NCBI RefSeq assembly: GCF_023094165.1
Contig: NZ_JALMDK010000011.1
Coordinates: 241,251-305,250, forward strand
DNA: 64,000 nt
Source of the DNA: Crossiella sp. S99.2
Lineage (GTDB): Bacteria; Actinomycetota; Actinomycetes; Mycobacteriales; Pseudonocardiaceae
Direction of reading: 5' to 3'
Shown: piece by piece, positions 8,849 to 17,632 of the stretch
How the letters are laid out: each line of letters opens with the position of its first letter
Position numbering within the stretch: the stretch's first letter is position 1
The notes under the pieces: generated by a model
What the model saw: the letters and a program-made list of their open reading frames with translations, nothing else
Database searches by the model: none
What the model was told of the DNA's origin: nothing
Position numbers and translations under genes: made by a program

Positions 8849-11800
8849 ATGGGGCAGGACACCGTGACCGCGATCACCTTCCAGCAGGTCCAGAAGCTGG
8901 TGAAACAAGGCCGCGTCCAGGACAGCAAACTCGTTGACGCGGTGGACAAACTGGCGGGGGTGATCCTGCTGCTCTCCGGCGTCACCATCGCCAAGGAGGC
9001 GCTGTCCCTGCTGGGCGCGAAAAACGAAATCACCAAACTAGGCCAGGCCGCGGCCAAGAAACTCCTCAACCGCGACGCGGGCGACTTCCTGGACCGCTCC
9101 CGCCGCATGACCGCCGCCCACTGCCTGTTGACCTACACCGCCTTCTTCACCGCGCTGGACCGGCACGCCCCCGACCTCATGGCCGTGATCGCACTGACCG
9201 ACGCGGAGAAGCTCAACCTGCTCCCCGACCGGGGATTGATCAACAGCCCGGTCGTGCTGCCCCATCCGGTGCACAGCGAGACCGCGAACCGCCGCTTCCT
9301 CTACCTCACCCTGGCCAGTCGATTCCAGCACTTCGCCAAGGGCCTGAACCACCAGTTCCGGGAACGCGATCTGACCGAGGCCATCGAGTCCGCGGGCAGG
9401 GCGGCGGAAGAGGTCTACCAGGCCCAGTACCTCGAACTGCTGCGCGACAGCCCCGATTTCACCGCCTGGGTCGGCCGCCAGGACCAGCACCGCATCGACC
9501 GCGGCCTCCAGGACCTCGCGGACCGGATCGCCGAACTGCACCCCGGCGCGCAGAGCGACGCCACCGCCGCCGATCTGTCCACTGTGTACGGTCACCGCCT
9601 CGCCGACCCGGTCTTCGGCGATCACGCCCAGGCCGACGGCCTGGTCTTCCCAGCCAAACAGGACGCCTTCATCCCCCAGGCGTTCAAGGTGATCCGCAAC
9701 CAGACCTCCGACACCAACCTCGAACACGAACCCCGCTGGTCTGACCTCCCGATCCGGGAAGACCTCGGCGACTTCCTGCTGGAGTTCCTGCATTCCCCTT
9801 ACAGCACCCAAACCCCGCTGCTCGTACTCGGCCACCCCGGCTCAGGAAAGTCGCTGCTCACCGAGGTGCTCGCCGCCCGCCTGGCCGCCCCCGCGTTCAC
9901 CGCCGTCCGGATCGAACTCCGGGACATCAACCCGGAAACCGACTTCCAGGACCAACTCGAAACCCAGATCAAGCGAGACACCGGCCGCACCGTCAACTGG
10001 TCTGAGTTCGCCAGATCCCGCGCGGACAGCCCGCCCCTGATCATCCTGGACGGCTACGACGAACTGTTGCAGGCCAACGGAAAGGTCTTCGCCGACTACC
10101 TGATGCGCGCGGCAGCCTTCCAATCCCGCGAGGCCATGCTCGGCCGCCCGGTCCGCATCCTGATCACCAGCCGCATCACCCTGATCGACAAGGCCACCCT
10201 CCCCGCCGACACCACCGTCATCCGCCTCCTGGAATTCGACCGCCCCCGCCAGGAACTCTGGGCCGACACCTGGAACACGCACAACGCCCGCCCCTTCACC
10301 GTCCCGGAATCGCCCGCACTGCTGGAACTGGCCGAGCAACCCCTGCTGCTACTCATGCTCGCGATCTACGACGCCACGGTGAAACCCCTGTCAAACGCGG
10401 AAAACCTGGAACGCACCGAGCTGTACTACAGCCTGCTCACCGAGTTCATCCGCCGTGAACGCCGCAAGGACCCGACCGACCCCTCCCCCGATGTCACCGC
10501 CGAGCTGAATCGCCTTGGGGTGGCAGCGATCGGCATGTTCAACCGCCAGGCCGTGCATATCCTGAGCGCCGAACTGGACGCCGATCTCGCCTACTTCACC
10601 GGCGCCCACACCCCGGACGGCCCAGGCCGCCGACTCACCCAAGCGGAGCTGCTGGTGGGCAGCTTCTTCTTCATCCACGAGTCGCGTGGACAGGTCGACG
10701 CCAAGGCGTACGAGTTCCTGCACAACACCTTCGGCGAGTTCCTGGCCGCCGATTTCCTACTCCGCCAAGTGATCCGCGAAACCACCACGGTCGCCAAGCT
10801 CTCCGGCGACGAAGCCCTCCACGGCGCCCTGGAGGCCCACCTGGCGACCCTGTCCCCACAATGGTTCGCCTGCCTGAAGCACGTCCCCCTGCACAGTCGC
10901 CCGCAAATGGTCCGCCTGCTACGGGAATGGGCGCGCGGTCGCGTCGACACCGAGGCCCTGGACCGCATCCTGCACCACCAGCTGCGCGCGATCGTCTACA
11001 GCCCGGACGCCCTCGCCTACACCGCCCGCCACGACGGCGATCCCTATCCCCGCAACGCTCTGCTGGCCCAGCAGGCCACCTACACCCTGAACCTGGTGGT
11101 CCTGCGCACCGCGCTCGCGAACGACCGCTATGAACTGCACGAGCAGCGGATCGGGCCGCCCGACCTCTACCACGGCACCTGGGATCGCCTGACCCACCTG
11201 TGGCGCGCCTGGTTCTCCCTGGACGCCCTGGGCATGCTCGCCTCGCTGCTCACCGCCATCCGGCTCGACTCGACGGTGACCCTGTCCCTGTGGCCGGTGG
11301 CAGGCAACGACATCGCCGACCATCGACTGGACCTGGTGCTCCGGAGCGCGGAGGCGCTGGCCGACCACCTGACCATCGGCCTGGCTGGAAAGGCGATCCT
11401 GGGGCCAACCGGCCTGGAGTACGCGGAGTCGAATCTCGCCGTGGCGGGAGTCGCCCTGCCACAGGAGTTCGCCGTGCTGCGTGGCCGCCGTGATCCGGCC
11501 GAACTGCACAACCCCGACTGGTTCCCGGATGACATCCGGCTGCGCTCGGAGCACGTCTACGCGGCCTTCGACATCCTGCAACGCACGCCGGGCCCGTTCA
11601 CCGTCCCCCATCACGGGATCCGCCCTGAGCAGCTCACCAACCTGTCCCGCGCCGAGGCGGCGACGATCATCGATTTCCTGGTCCGGTTCGACCCCAGCTG
11701 GCTGGCCGTCATCACCGACTCCGCCGTCGGGCTGGACCCGCTGCTGCTCGAAGCCAGCCCGATGGTCGCGCCACTGCTCAACGCCTACGCCCGCCACGGC

Positions 11801-12481
11801 GACCAGGAAGTCAGCTTCCTGGCCGAGCAGGTGGCGGCCGGGTTCGGCAACGTCGGCGACCTCGATGCCGAGACCGCGGTGGCCTTCGCGGCCTTCGCCG
11901 ACGCGGGCGGACAACCAGACCTCCGCCGATCCGCCCTGACCGCGCTGGTGGACGACCGCGCCTCGAACGAACCACTACTGGCCCTCCCCCAGCCCGCACT
12001 CGACGAGCTGGTCAGCCTGCTCGTCACCGGCGGCCACGCCGATCTGGCCGAACTCCGGCCCGCGATCACCGACCGGCTCGCCCGCGAATCCGCCTACCTG
12101 GATCAGCTCACCAAGGCCAACCCACCCGAGATCCTGCTCCGGCTCAGTCAGGCCGCCCGCATCGCCGACCCCCATCATGTGTTCACCGGGATCCTGTTCC
12201 AGAAGATCACCGCTCGGGTGCACTGGCGCCAGCCTTGGCCGGGCAGCCGGTACCTGCTGCGCGCGGTCCGGGAGCAGAACCAGCACGAGGACATCCTGCG
12301 ACAGCTGTGCCCGCGGGACACTCCGGTCCTGCTCGGCGTCGGGCTCACGCCCCTGCACCGATACCGGGACGAGCTGACCTTCCAGGACATCGACGACCTG
12401 CTCTGGGCGGCGCCCAAGATCGGCGGCAAGGCGGCCCACGAGCAGTTGCTGGCCGAACTCCGGGAGCATGGCCTTCGGTAA
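8849..12481 (+). CDS. Large NACHT-type STAND NTPase, tandem copy 1 (candidate anti-phage sensor)
   Basis: 1,210 residues. Residues about 1-130 form a helical N-terminal domain (LLGAKNEITKLGQAAAKKLL), resembling the NACHT-associated N-terminal helical domains of actinobacterial proteins. The NACHT core follows: Walker A GHPGSGKSLLTEV with Lys334, and Walker B LIILDGYDELL with Asp401; the DGYDE pattern is typical of NACHT. About 700 further residues appear alpha-helical without obvious repeat motifs and would be the sensor. NACHT proteins are ATP-dependent oligomerising switches; several bacterial ones are anti-phage proteins. No separate nuclease or TM effector is visible, so the effector may be the N-terminal helical domain. 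It begins 44 bases from the divergent B12 riboswitch. No strong ribosome binding site precedes the ATG. Confidence 0.75.
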   Translation: MGQDTVTAITFQQVQKLVKQGRVQDSKLVDAVDKLAGVILLLSGVTIAKEALSLLGAKNEITKLGQAAAKKLLNRDAGDFLDRSRRMTAAHCLLTYTAFFTALDRHAPDLMAVIALTDAEKLNLLPDRGLINSPVVLPHPVHSETANRRFLYLTLASRFQHFAKGLNHQFRERDLTEAIESAGRAAEEVYQAQYLELLRDSPDFTAWVGRQDQHRIDRGLQDLADRIAELHPGAQSDATAADLSTVYGHRLADPVFGDHAQADGLVFPAKQDAFIPQAFKVIRNQTSDTNLEHEPRWSDLPIREDLGDFLLEFLHSPYSTQTPLLVLGHPGSGKSLLTEVLAARLAAPAFTAVRIELRDINPETDFQDQLETQIKRDTGRTVNWSEFARSRADSPPLIILDGYDELLQANGKVFADYLMRAAAFQSREAMLGRPVRILITSRITLIDKATLPADTTVIRLLEFDRPRQELWADTWNTHNARPFTVPESPALLELAEQPLLLLMLAIYDATVKPLSNAENLERTELYYSLLTEFIRRERRKDPTDPSPDVTAELNRLGVAAIGMFNRQAVHILSAELDADLAYFTGAHTPDGPGRRLTQAELLVGSFFFIHESRGQVDAKAYEFLHNTFGEFLAADFLLRQVIRETTTVAKLSGDEALHGALEAHLATLSPQWFACLKHVPLHSRPQMVRLLREWARGRVDTEALDRILHHQLRAIVYSPDALAYTARHDGDPYPRNALLAQQATYTLNLVVLRTALANDRYELHEQRIGPPDLYHGTWDRLTHLWRAWFSLDALGMLASLLTAIRLDSTVTLSLWPVAGNDIADHRLDLVLRSAEALADHLTIGLAGKAILGPTGLEYAESNLAVAGVALPQEFAVLRGRRDPAELHNPDWFPDDIRLRSEHVYAAFDILQRTPGPFTVPHHGIRPEQLTNLSRAEAATIIDFLVRFDPSWLAVITDSAVGLDPLLLEASPMVAPLLNAYARHGDQEVSFLAEQVAAGFGNVGDLDAETAVAFAAFADAGGQPDLRRSALTALVDDRASNEPLLALPQPALDELVSLLVTGGHADLAELRPAITDRLARESAYLDQLTKANPPEILLRLSQAARIADPHHVFTGILFQKITARVHWRQPWPGSRYLLRAVREQNQHEDILRQLCPRDTPVLLGVGLTPLHRYRDELTFQDIDDLLWAAPKIGGKAAHEQLLAELREHGLR

Positions 12482-12512
12482 CCAATCGAGCACGTTCCGC
12501 GACACCCCTGCC

Positions 12513-15500
12513 ATGGGGCAGGACAGTGCTACCGCGATCACCTTCGCCCAGGTCCAGAAGCTGGTGAAGCGGGGTGGGGACAGCAAACTCGTCGAGGCGG
12601 TCGATCGGCTGGCCGGGGTGGGGTTGCTGGTGTTCGGGGCGGCGGTCGACCCGGGCGCGTTGTCGCTGCTCGGGGCGAAGAACGAGGTCAGCAAGCTCGG
12701 CCAGGGCGCGGCGCGCAAGCTGCTCGGCCGGGGTGACGGGGGCTTCCTGGAGCGGGCCCGGCGGATGGCCGCGGCGAACTACCTGATCACCTTCACCGCC
12801 TTCTTCGACGCCCTGGAAGCCCAGCTCCCCGGCTTCCTCGCCGAGGTCTCGCTCACCGACGCGGACAAGATCATGCTGGTCAACACGGCCGCGCCGGAGC
12901 GGTTCGCGGTGCCGTTGCCGCATCCGGCCGATCCGGCGCCGTCCTGGAACGAGCGGTGCATCTTCCACAACCTGCTGGGCGGGCAGTTCCGGTTGTTCGC
13001 CCAGGCCCTGGTGGTGGACTCGCGGGTGCCCGGGGCACGGGAGCGGGAACTGGCCGCGGGCATCCAGCGGGCCACCATAGCCGCCGAGGAGGTGTACCAG
13101 GCGCAGTTGCTGCGATTGATGGTGGACAGTCCGGAGTTCTGCGGGTGGACGGTGCGGCGGGACCAGGCGCGCACCGAGTCGATCGACCTGGGCTTGCGCG
13201 CGCTGGCGGCCACCGTCGAGGGGATGACTCCGGTGGCGCGCGGGCACCGGGTGGCGACGGCGTTGTCCGCGGAGTACGCCGACAAGCTCAGCGCACCGGT
13301 CTTCGGCGACGGCGCACGGGACGGGCTGACCTACCCAGCGAAGGCGGATTCCTTTGTGCCGCAGGCATTCAAGGTGCTGTGCGGCGGGAACGGGACCCGG
13401 CTGGAACACGAGCCGTCCTGGTCGAGTGCGCCGGCACGGCAGGACCTCGGCGAGTTCCTGTTGCGCTACCTGGCCGCCCCGCACTCCACGGAACGGCCGC
13501 TGCTGGTGCTCGGGCACCCGGGTTCCGGCAAGTCCCTGCTGACCGAGGTGCTCGCCGCCCGGCTGGCCGCGCCCGCGTTCACCGTGGTGCGGGTGGAACT
13601 GCGCGATATCGACCCGGAACGCGATCTGCAGGACCAGTTGGAGATCCAGCTCAAACGGGACACCGGGCTGACCCAGCCGTGGGCGGAGTTCGCCGAGTCC
13701 AGAGTGGACAGTCCGCCGCTGGTGATCCTGGACGGTTACGACGAACTGTTGCAGGCCAACGGGAAGGTCTTCGCCGACTACCTCTCCCGGGTGCACCGGT
13801 TCCAGGAACGGGAGGCGCGGCACGGCCGTCCGGTGCGGGTGCTGGTGACCAGCCGGCTCACCCTGATCGACAAGGCCGCGGTGCCGCCGGAGGCCACCGT
13901 GCTGCGCCTGCTGGAGTTCGACGCGCCCCGCCGGGCGGCCTGGACCCGGGTCTGGAACGAGCACAACGCCCGCCCGTTCACCCTGCCCGACTCCCCCGCG
14001 CTGCTCGAACTCGCCGAACAACCGCTGCTGCTGCTCATGCTCGCCATCTACGATGCCACCGTGCAACCCCTGGCCGACGCGACGGGCCTGGACCGAACGC
14101 AGCTGTACCACAGCATCATCACCGAGTTCGTCCGCCGGGAACGCGCCAAGGACCCGGCCGACCGGTGCGCCGAGGATCTGTCCACAATGGTCGATGACGA
14201 TGTGCGCTGTCTTGGCGTGGCGGCGATCGGCATGGCCAACCGGCACGCGGTGCACATCGCGGCCGGCGACCTGGACGCGGATCTTGCCTACTTCAAGCGA
14301 TCCAGGACTGTTCCCGGCGGGCCCGGCCGTCGACTGTCCCAGTCGGAGTTGCTGGTGGGCAGCTTCTTCTTCATCCACGAGTCGCGCGGCCAGGTCGACG
14401 ACGCCAAGGCGTACGAGTTCCTGCACAACACCTTCGGCGAGTTCCTGGCCGCGGATTTCCTGCTGAACCAGGTGATCCGGGAAACCGCCACGGTCCGCTC
14501 GCTCGGCGGCGACCTCAACCGGGTGCGCCTGTCCGCCGACTGGTTCACCTGCCTCAGTCACGCACCCCTGCACACCCGCCCGATGTTGTTGCAGCTACTC
14601 AGGGAATGGGCCCGGCACCGGATCACCCCGGCCGAGATCGAGGCCCTGGACGCGATCGTGCACCACCAGCTGCACGGGGTCCTATTCAGCCCGGACCCGT
14701 TCCTGCCTGCACCAGACGGCTCCCCGCTGCCCCGCAAGCCGCTGATGGAACACCTCGCGCTGTACAGCCTCAACCTGGTGCTGCTGCGCGCGGTGCTTTC
14801 CGGCGGCGAATACACCTTGCACGAGAACGAGATCGGTCCACCCGGCTCCTGCTACCGATCCTGGGACCGGCTGACCGGCCTGTGGCGTTCGTGGTTCTCC
14901 TGGGAGACGCTGAGCGCGATCGCCGGGATCCAGATCGCCACCAGGGAGGGCGAGACGATCACGTTGCGGCTACAGGAGGAGTTCCGCACGCCGCCGAGCC
15001 TGGACCGCCTGCACACCGTGTACAACGCCGCCAGCGCCCTGGCCGACCATGTGACCGTTGGCCTGGCTGGGATTCCCATCGCCGAGTCCGACCCGGAACG
15101 CCGCCTGCTGGACTACACCGAGGAGAGCCTGAAGAAGGAGGGCATCGACCTCAGCGGGCGGTTCACGGTGATGCGCGCCCGCAGCGAGCCGGATCTGCTG
15201 ACCACCTCGGACTGGTTCGGCCACGAGATCAGCTACGGGATCCGGCGCCCGCCGGAGCACGTCTACGCCGCATTGCCGCTGCTGCGCGAAACCCACGAGG
15301 CATTCCCCAGCAGCAGCGTGCACATCCTGACCGAGTCCATCCTCTCGGTCAGCCGTCCCGAAGCGGCGGCCATCATCGACTTCTGCACCTGGGCGGATCC
15401 GGCCTCGCTGGACTGGCTGGTCGAACACTACGGCGCCGACAGCATCGCCAGGTCAATCCTCGCCGGGAAGCCCTACGCGGCACCGTTGCTGCACGCCTAT

Positions 15501-16199
15501 ACCGCGCGGGCCACCACGCGCAAGTACATCGAGGTGCTCAAACGCCTCGCCACCCTGTCCGGACAGGTTCCGCGAACACTGGACACACAAACCGCCGTGG
15601 CGCTGGCCCGGTTCGCCGACGCGGGACAGACGACGGAGTTGTGCCACTGGGCATTGACGGATCTGCCCGGACCGCTGTTCACCCTGCCCCTGGACGACAT
15701 CAGTGAACTCGCGCGACTACTGGTCGATCGTGGTCAGCGCCCGATGACCGGGCTCCGGGCGACGATCGCGGACCGCTTCGCCGCCGAGTGGACAGACCTC
15801 CACGCACTGTCCGGATACAATCCGGAAACGCTGCCGAGGCTGGCCCAGATCGCTCGGATCACCGGACCCGGCCATGGTTGCACCGAGCAGCTGCTCCAGC
15901 TGGTCGCCGCACTGCTGCGCGGGCACCAGCGCGGCCGACGCCCGTGGCGGCTCAACCTGCTGGTACTGCGGGCGGTACGCGAGAACACCCGGGTGGCCGG
16001 CGCCAGCCAGGTGTTGACCTCGCTGCTGCCGGACAGTGGTGAACTGTTCGCGCAACTCGGTCTGCTGCCCTTCCACCTGCACCAGGACGAACTCAGCCTG
16101 CGCGATATCCGCGATCTGGTGTGGGTCGCCACTGCCCGTGATGACCAGGCCGTGCAGGAGATCCTGGTGAAATCGCTTCGGGGATACGGGTTGCGGTGA
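12513..16199 (+). CDS. Large NACHT-type STAND NTPase, tandem copy 2
   Basis: 1,228 residues. I start at ATG 12513 because the first residues (MGQDSATAITFAQVQKLVK) align with those of copy 1; an in-frame ATG at 12468 would overlap copy 1 and add residues without counterpart. Same organisation as copy 1: helical N-terminal domain, Walker A GHPGSGKSLLTEV with Lys340, Walker B VILDGYDELL with Asp407, then SELLVGSFFFIHESRGQ and YEFLHNTFGEFLAADFLL, both also in copy 1. The C-terminal third is the least conserved, as expected for a sensor region specialised for different triggers. The genes are 31 bases apart and co-oriented. Anti-phage function is an inference from the family. Confidence 0.75.
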   Translation: MGQDSATAITFAQVQKLVKRGGDSKLVEAVDRLAGVGLLVFGAAVDPGALSLLGAKNEVSKLGQGAARKLLGRGDGGFLERARRMAAANYLITFTAFFDALEAQLPGFLAEVSLTDADKIMLVNTAAPERFAVPLPHPADPAPSWNERCIFHNLLGGQFRLFAQALVVDSRVPGARERELAAGIQRATIAAEEVYQAQLLRLMVDSPEFCGWTVRRDQARTESIDLGLRALAATVEGMTPVARGHRVATALSAEYADKLSAPVFGDGARDGLTYPAKADSFVPQAFKVLCGGNGTRLEHEPSWSSAPARQDLGEFLLRYLAAPHSTERPLLVLGHPGSGKSLLTEVLAARLAAPAFTVVRVELRDIDPERDLQDQLEIQLKRDTGLTQPWAEFAESRVDSPPLVILDGYDELLQANGKVFADYLSRVHRFQEREARHGRPVRVLVTSRLTLIDKAAVPPEATVLRLLEFDAPRRAAWTRVWNEHNARPFTLPDSPALLELAEQPLLLLMLAIYDATVQPLADATGLDRTQLYHSIITEFVRRERAKDPADRCAEDLSTMVDDDVRCLGVAAIGMANRHAVHIAAGDLDADLAYFKRSRTVPGGPGRRLSQSELLVGSFFFIHESRGQVDDAKAYEFLHNTFGEFLAADFLLNQVIRETATVRSLGGDLNRVRLSADWFTCLSHAPLHTRPMLLQLLREWARHRITPAEIEALDAIVHHQLHGVLFSPDPFLPAPDGSPLPRKPLMEHLALYSLNLVLLRAVLSGGEYTLHENEIGPPGSCYRSWDRLTGLWRSWFSWETLSAIAGIQIATREGETITLRLQEEFRTPPSLDRLHTVYNAASALADHVTVGLAGIPIAESDPERRLLDYTEESLKKEGIDLSGRFTVMRARSEPDLLTTSDWFGHEISYGIRRPPEHVYAALPLLRETHEAFPSSSVHILTESILSVSRPEAAAIIDFCTWADPASLDWLVEHYGADSIARSILAGKPYAAPLLHAYTARATTRKYIEVLKRLATLSGQVPRTLDTQTAVALARFADAGQTTELCHWALTDLPGPLFTLPLDDISELARLLVDRGQRPMTGLRATIADRFAAEWTDLHALSGYNPETLPRLAQIARITGPGHGCTEQLLQLVAALLRGHQRGRRPWRLNLLVLRAVRENTRVAGASQVLTSLLPDSGELFAQLGLLPFHLHQDELSLRDIRDLVWVATARDDQAVQEILVKSLRGYGLR

Positions 16200-16212
16200 C
16201 AGGCTGATCGGT

Positions 16213-16596
16213 ATGAGGAATGCCGTCAACGCTCCCGGGGCCGTGGCTGTCGGGCCGTACTCGCACGCCGTGGACGCCGATCCGTTCGTCCACCTCTCCG
16301 GCCAGACCCCGGTCGGCCCGGACGGGAAGCTCGTCCAGGGCTCGGTCGGCGACCAGACGCGGCAGTGTTTCGCCAACCTGTTCGCCGTGCTCGACGCCGC
16401 CGGGCTGACCCCGGACGACGTGCTGAAGTGCACCGTGTTCCTGACCGACATGGCCGATTTCGCGGCGATGAACGCGGTCTACGCCGAGCAGTTCGCCCAG
16501 CCATTCCCGGCGCGCACCACGATCGGCGTGGCCGGGTTGCCGTTGGGGGCCAACGTGGAAATCGAACTCATCGCTCGCCGCCCCGGTACATCCTGA
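16213..16596 (+). CDS. RidA-family enamine/imine deaminase
   Basis: 127 residues from ATG 16213. RidA proteins hydrolyse reactive 2-aminoacrylate and related enamines made by PLP enzymes such as threonine dehydratase, protecting the cell. The landmarks are VGPYSHAV near the start, HLSGQTPVGPDGKLV, DDVLKCTVFLTDMADFAAMN, and PARTTIGVAGLPLGANVEIE; the Arg in PART is the substrate-carboxylate-binding residue of the family. Length is normal. It starts 13 bases after the NACHT gene, probably by accident of packing. Its last 29 bases overlap the 3' end of the convergent WYL regulator gene. The nearby ilvD (branched-chain amino acids) fits a RidA role but is not in the same operon. Confidence 0.88.
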   Translation: MRNAVNAPGAVAVGPYSHAVDADPFVHLSGQTPVGPDGKLVQGSVGDQTRQCFANLFAVLDAAGLTPDDVLKCTVFLTDMADFAAMNAVYAEQFAQPFPARTTIGVAGLPLGANVEIELIARRPGTS

Positions 16597-17536
16597 TCAT
16601 CGCGGCGGCGGCCCTGGCGATGGACTCGCGTAGTTCCGGCGGGTCCAGGACCTCCAATTCGGGGCCGTAGCGCAGGAAATCGGACTGGGCGATCTCGTGG
16701 TTCTCGATCGGGACCACCACCTCGCGCCAGCCGTCGGGGCCCGGTTCGGTGGCGCGGATCTTCGCCGCCACCACCGGGCCCGAGGTGAAGATGCCGCCCA
16801 TTGCCTTGGGGGACACTCGGATCCTGGCTTCACCTTTGTACACAGTGGACTGGAACTCGGCGGACCAGCGCTGCCAGTACGCGGCCAGGTCAAAATCGAG
16901 CGGCCTCGGGAAAGCGTTGTCCTGGATCTGCACCGCGCTGATCCGATTGGCCCGGTAGGTGCGGGTGCGGTCGGCCTCGGCGACCAGGTACCAGGTGCCC
17001 GCCTTGAGGACCAGGCCGAGTGGGTGCACCACGGATTCGCGGTCGGGCTGGCGGTAGCGGCGGTAGGTGATCCGGATCGGGCGGGCCTCCCAGACCGCGG
17101 TGGCCAGTGCGGGCAGCTGGGGCGGGCGGTCGGCGTCGGCGAACCAGCCGGGGGCGTCCAGGTGGAAGCGGTCGCGGACGTGGTGGGCGCCCTCGCGCAG
17201 ACTGGGCGGCAGTGCGGCGTCGAGTTTGAGCCGGGCGGCGGCCAGCACGGTGCCCAGGCCCAGTTCGGCGGCCTGGTCTGGCAGCCCCGCCAGCGCGAGC
17301 GCGCCGGCTTCGGTGCTGGTCAGGCCGGTGAGGCGGGTGCGGTAGCCGTCCAGGAGCTGGTAGCCGCCGGTGGGTCCGCGGTCGGCGTAGACCGGCACGC
17401 CCGCGCTGCTCAGCGAGTCGACGTCGCGGTAGACGGTGCGGACGGAGACGTCGAGTTCCTCGGCCAGTTCCTGCGCGGTGAGGCGGCCCCTGGTCTGGAG
17501 CAGCAGGAGCAGGGAGAGCAGTCGGGCGGCGCGCAC
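16568..17536 (-). CDS. HTH-WYL transcriptional regulator (YafY/PafC-like)
   Basis: 322 residues from a GTG at 17536 with GGAG just upstream. The N-terminal winged HTH reads AARLLSLLLLLQTRGRLTAQELAEELDVSVRTVYRDVDSLS, the DeoR/YafY-type signature. The WYL domain follows in the second half (YRRYRQPDRESVVHPLGLVLKAGTWYLVAEAD), with the expected W-Y-L variant, and then the C-terminal extension. WYL domains sense ligands, in some cases nucleic acid. It is divergent from ilvD (96 bases between starts) and converges on ridA with a 29-base overlap. Its target is unknown; autoregulation is usual for the family. Nothing links it to the NACHT genes except position. Confidence 0.85.
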   Translation of the reverse strand: MRAARLLSLLLLLQTRGRLTAQELAEELDVSVRTVYRDVDSLSSAGVPVYADRGPTGGYQLLDGYRTRLTGLTSTEAGALALAGLPDQAAELGLGTVLAAARLKLDAALPPSLREGAHHVRDRFHLDAPGWFADADRPPQLPALATAVWEARPIRITYRRYRQPDRESVVHPLGLVLKAGTWYLVAEADRTRTYRANRISAVQIQDNAFPRPLDFDLAAYWQRWSAEFQSTVYKGEARIRVSPKAMGGIFTSGPVVAAKIRATEPGPDGWREVVVPIENHEIAQSDFLRYGPELEVLDPPELRESIARAAAAMIRMYRGGER

Positions 17537-17632
17537 GGCTCCAGTGTGCACCGAGTTCCTGCCGGGTTCTGTCAGGTACCGGGCGCGGTGAGGCCGCGCG
17601 CGGGGTGGTGACCGCGAGTAGCGTCCCGGGGC

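Noticed and set aside
12345..14573. 742-codon minus-strand open frame opposite the NACHT genes
   Set aside because: It is Gly/Arg/Val-rich without motifs and runs across two genes whose plus-strand products are clearly conserved to each other.
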